A stretch of DNA of 7,820 bases. Source: Aliarcobacter butzleri. GTDB lineage: Bacteria > Campylobacterota > Campylobacteria > Campylobacterales > Arcobacteraceae. Numbering within the stretch: the first letter of the stretch is position 1; each line of letters starts with the position of its first letter. Shown piece by piece: positions 6,895 through 7,820 of this stretch. The notes under the pieces are model-generated. The model was not told where the DNA came from. It saw only the letters and a program-made list of their open reading frames with translations, and made no database searches. The stretch is from contig JAAYJJ010000140.1 in assembly GCA_012522985.1 (NCBI GenBank), positions 1 to 7,820 of the forward strand, read 5' to 3'. The position numbers and the translations under genes were made by a program.

Positions 6895-6918
6895 TGCTTT
6901 AGCATTTACCTTGTTATT
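6887..6918 (+). terminator. Probable intrinsic terminator at the fliD stop codon
   Basis: CAAGGTAATGC (6887-6897) pairs with GCATTTACCTTG (6902-6913). This gives an 11-bp stem with one bulged T and a TTTA loop, followed by TTATTTAATAATATTT instead of a clean T-run. The fliD TAA (6892-6894) is inside the 5' arm, so terminating ribosomes could partly cover the hairpin and reduce termination. It would separate the flgK-fliD transcript, at least partly, from fliS. Confidence 0.7.
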
Positions 6919-6939
6919 TAATAATATTTGTGGTACAAT
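6911..6939 (+). promoter_or_regulatory. Probable sigma-70-type promoter for fliS
   Basis: TTGTTA (6911-6916) and TACAAT (6934-6939) are separated by exactly 17 nt, and TG at 6931-6932 makes an extended -10 (TGGTACAAT). Transcription would begin near 6946, leaving a leader of about 20 nt before the fliS ATG at 6969, with AGGGA at 6959-6963 as ribosome-binding site. The -35 starts on the last bases of the fliD hairpin. No sigma-54 or sigma-28 consensus is apparent. Confidence 0.65.
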
Positions 6940-6968
6940 AGTCAAAACTAAAAACTATAGGGAAAAAG

Positions 6969-7325
6969 ATGGGAATAGAAGCTTATAACCAACAAAGTGT
7001 TATGACTGATGATCCGTATGTATTGATTTTAAAGCTATATGAGGGTTTGTTAAAGTATCTTTCATATGCTAAAAATGCAATAGAAGAGGAAAATATCGAA
7101 GATAAGTTTAAATATATAAACAAATCAATTGCTATTTTTGATGAACTTAGAAATGTACTTGATTATGATGGTGGAGATGTTGCTTACTATTTAGATGGTT
7201 TGTACCTATATCAAATAGAGACTCTATTTGGTGCTGGAATCAACAACAACCTAACTGCAATAGATCAAGTTATGAAAGTAGTAAAAGGTTTAATAGAAGC
7301 ATGGAAAGAAGAAACAGGTCTATAA
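6969..7325 (+). CDS. fliS: Flagellin export chaperone FliS
   Basis: FliS binds the C-terminus of flagellin in the cytoplasm, prevents premature polymerisation and delivers it to the export gate. The 118 residues form the family's four- to five-helix bundle with the expected landmarks: AYNQQSV near the start (5-11), DPYVLILKLYEGLLKYL (the P..LI..LY.G signature), a helix with KSIAIFDELRNVLDYDGG, LDGLYLYQIE, and a final helix with LIEAWKEE. Length is close to that of other FliS proteins (about 125). It sits after fliD, as in most flagellated bacteria, but behind its own probable promoter, so chaperone supply may be set separately from the cap protein. Its 3' end overlaps the next gene by 25 nt in another frame. 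Confidence 0.95.
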   Translation: MGIEAYNQQSVMTDDPYVLILKLYEGLLKYLSYAKNAIEEENIEDKFKYINKSIAIFDELRNVLDYDGGDVAYYLDGLYLYQIETLFGAGINNNLTAIDQVMKVVKGLIEAWKEETGL

Positions 7326-7576
7326 AAGCTCTAAGTGAGCTTATTTATATTGATTCACTAGATGATGAACTTAGAGCTTCTGGTTTGTTTACTTGGGTTA
7401 ATAAATACCTAAGTGAAGATGGTATCGCTAGTTTTGATCTTGAAAACAAAGATCTTATCAAACTATCAGAGCTTATCTATAAAAATTTAACATTTTTAAA
7501 ATCTCACAATCACAATATAGCTGCAACTATGATTGAAACTCAAAAAATCAAACAATTTATGAAATCAAAAGAGTAA
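7301..7576 (+). CDS. Small helical protein after fliS, candidate FliT-type chaperone
   Basis: This is a 91-residue, mostly helical protein with no signal peptide or membrane segment, so it should be cytoplasmic. Visible segments are a basic N-terminus (MERRNRSIK), a helix LSELIYIDSLDDELRASGLF, a Trp (FTWVNKYL), an acidic central part, a second helix DLIKLSELIYKNL that echoes the LSELIY of the first, and a basic C-terminus (KIKQFMKSKE). The only ATG of the frame is at 7301, inside fliS (25-nt overlap, +1 relative frame), with no well-spaced ribosome-binding site, so it probably depends on fliS translation. Position after fliD-fliS matches fliT in enterics and the small unnamed gene after fliS in Campylobacter jejuni (Cj0550). 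I see no sequence motif that proves FliT. A chaperone or export-regulation role is inference from place, size and helical content. Confidence 0.7.
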   Translation: MERRNRSIKALSELIYIDSLDDELRASGLFTWVNKYLSEDGIASFDLENKDLIKLSELIYKNLTFLKSHNHNIAATMIETQKIKQFMKSKE

Positions 7577-7595
7577 GAAAAACTTACTCTTTGAT
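7564..7595. terminator. Bidirectional terminator between convergent genes
   Basis: ATCAAAAGAGTAAG (7564-7577) pairs with CTTACTCTTTGAT (7583-7595). This forms a 13-bp stem with one bulged A and an AAAAA loop. A T-rich run (TCTCTTTTTT) follows on the plus strand and T-rich sequence also follows on the minus strand. The stop codons of both flanking genes lie in the arms. It ends the fliS operon and the opposing transporter gene. Confidence 0.75.
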
Positions 7596-7820
7596 ACAAA
7601 TCTCTTTTTTAAATGCCGCACCTATGCTTTTATAAGTTACTAAAGTTAGTAAAGCTATAGTAGTAAAAATCAAAATATGCCCTATATAAAAGCTATAAAT
7701 ACTTCCAGTTATCTCATACTTTAAAATAGTAGCTAGTGTTATAGCTGCTAGTGGAAATGTATATGCCCACCAAGTAAGTGAAAATGGTAGTTTTATAAAC
7801 TCTTTTATCATAAATGCTAA
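7584..7820 (-). CDS. C-terminal part of a SLAC1/TehA-family membrane transporter
   Basis: The minus-strand frame is open from the right edge to the TAA at 7584-7586, giving 78 visible residues of a longer protein. The Met codon at 7809-7811 is internal, because the frame continues upstream (Leu-Ala-Phe-Met). Two membrane helices are visible. The first begins with SLTWWAYTFPLAAITLAT, whose WWAYTFP motif is typical of the C-terminal part of the TDT/SLAC1 family (TehA, plant SLAC1 anion channels, Mae1 malate transporter). The second is GHILIFTTIALLTLVTYKSI. The protein ends in a short polar tail (KKEICIKE). Family members carry anions, dicarboxylates or sulfite, or affect tellurite resistance; the substrate cannot be told from this fragment. 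It faces the flagellar genes, with 7 nt between stop codons, and is probably unrelated to motility. Confidence 0.85.
   Translation of the reverse strand, partial: LAFMIKEFIKLPFSLTWWAYTFPLAAITLATILKYEITGSIYSFYIGHILIFTTIALLTLVTYKSIGAAFKKEICIKE

Noticed and set aside
1..7820. Defence system, mobile element, CRISPR array or prophage
   Set aside because: No transposase, integrase, regularly spaced repeat or tRNA-like structure was seen, and the window is filled by flagellar genes of uniform composition.

Overview
The window is a compact, AT-rich stretch of flagellar genes, with a convergent membrane-protein gene entering at the right edge. The protein families, the strong preference for A/T-ending codons and several short overlaps all suggest a member of the Campylobacterota. 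So does the fliJ-like / MotE-like pair, which resembles the HP0256-HP0257 and Cj1497c-Cj1496c pairs of Helicobacter and Campylobacter. A clustered flagellar locus, rather than the scattered genes of Campylobacter and Helicobacter, points to the Arcobacter group. That placement is inference from gene content and composition; no marker gene is present.

Layout: (1) 2-787, the 3' part of an unrecognised acidic, probably disordered protein, open from the left edge. (2) 789-2497, fliQ (export gate), a fliJ-like coiled-coil gene, a MotE/FlgY-like secreted protein with a TTG start, and fliL. (3) 2513-2953, an unrecognised single-pass membrane protein. (4) 2940-3656, flgH (L-ring lipoprotein). (5) 3712-6894, flgK and fliD (hook-filament junction and filament cap). 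(6) A hairpin at the fliD stop codon, overlapped by a good sigma-70-type promoter. (7) 6969-7576, fliS and a short overlapping gene in the position of a FliT-type chaperone. (8) A two-sided hairpin terminator that contains the stop codons of both convergent genes. (9) 7584-7820 on the minus strand, the C-terminal end of a SLAC1/TehA-family transporter, which is not a flagellar gene.

The genes cover several stages of flagellum assembly and operation: export gate (FliQ), cytoplasmic export helper (FliJ-like), stator-associated membrane and periplasmic proteins (FliL, MotE-like), outer-membrane ring (FlgH), hook-filament junction and cap (FlgK, FliD), and flagellin chaperone (FliS). Spacing from base 2 to 3656 is at most 15 nt, or genes overlap, so this part is probably one transcription unit. 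A 55-nt gap before flgK and the hairpin/promoter after fliD are the only places where transcription could readily be reset.

The most novel material is the two unrecognised proteins in the run (2-787 and 2513-2953) and the small gene after fliS. I saw no mobile element, CRISPR array, tRNA or rRNA. No stretch over 300 bases lacks a gene.
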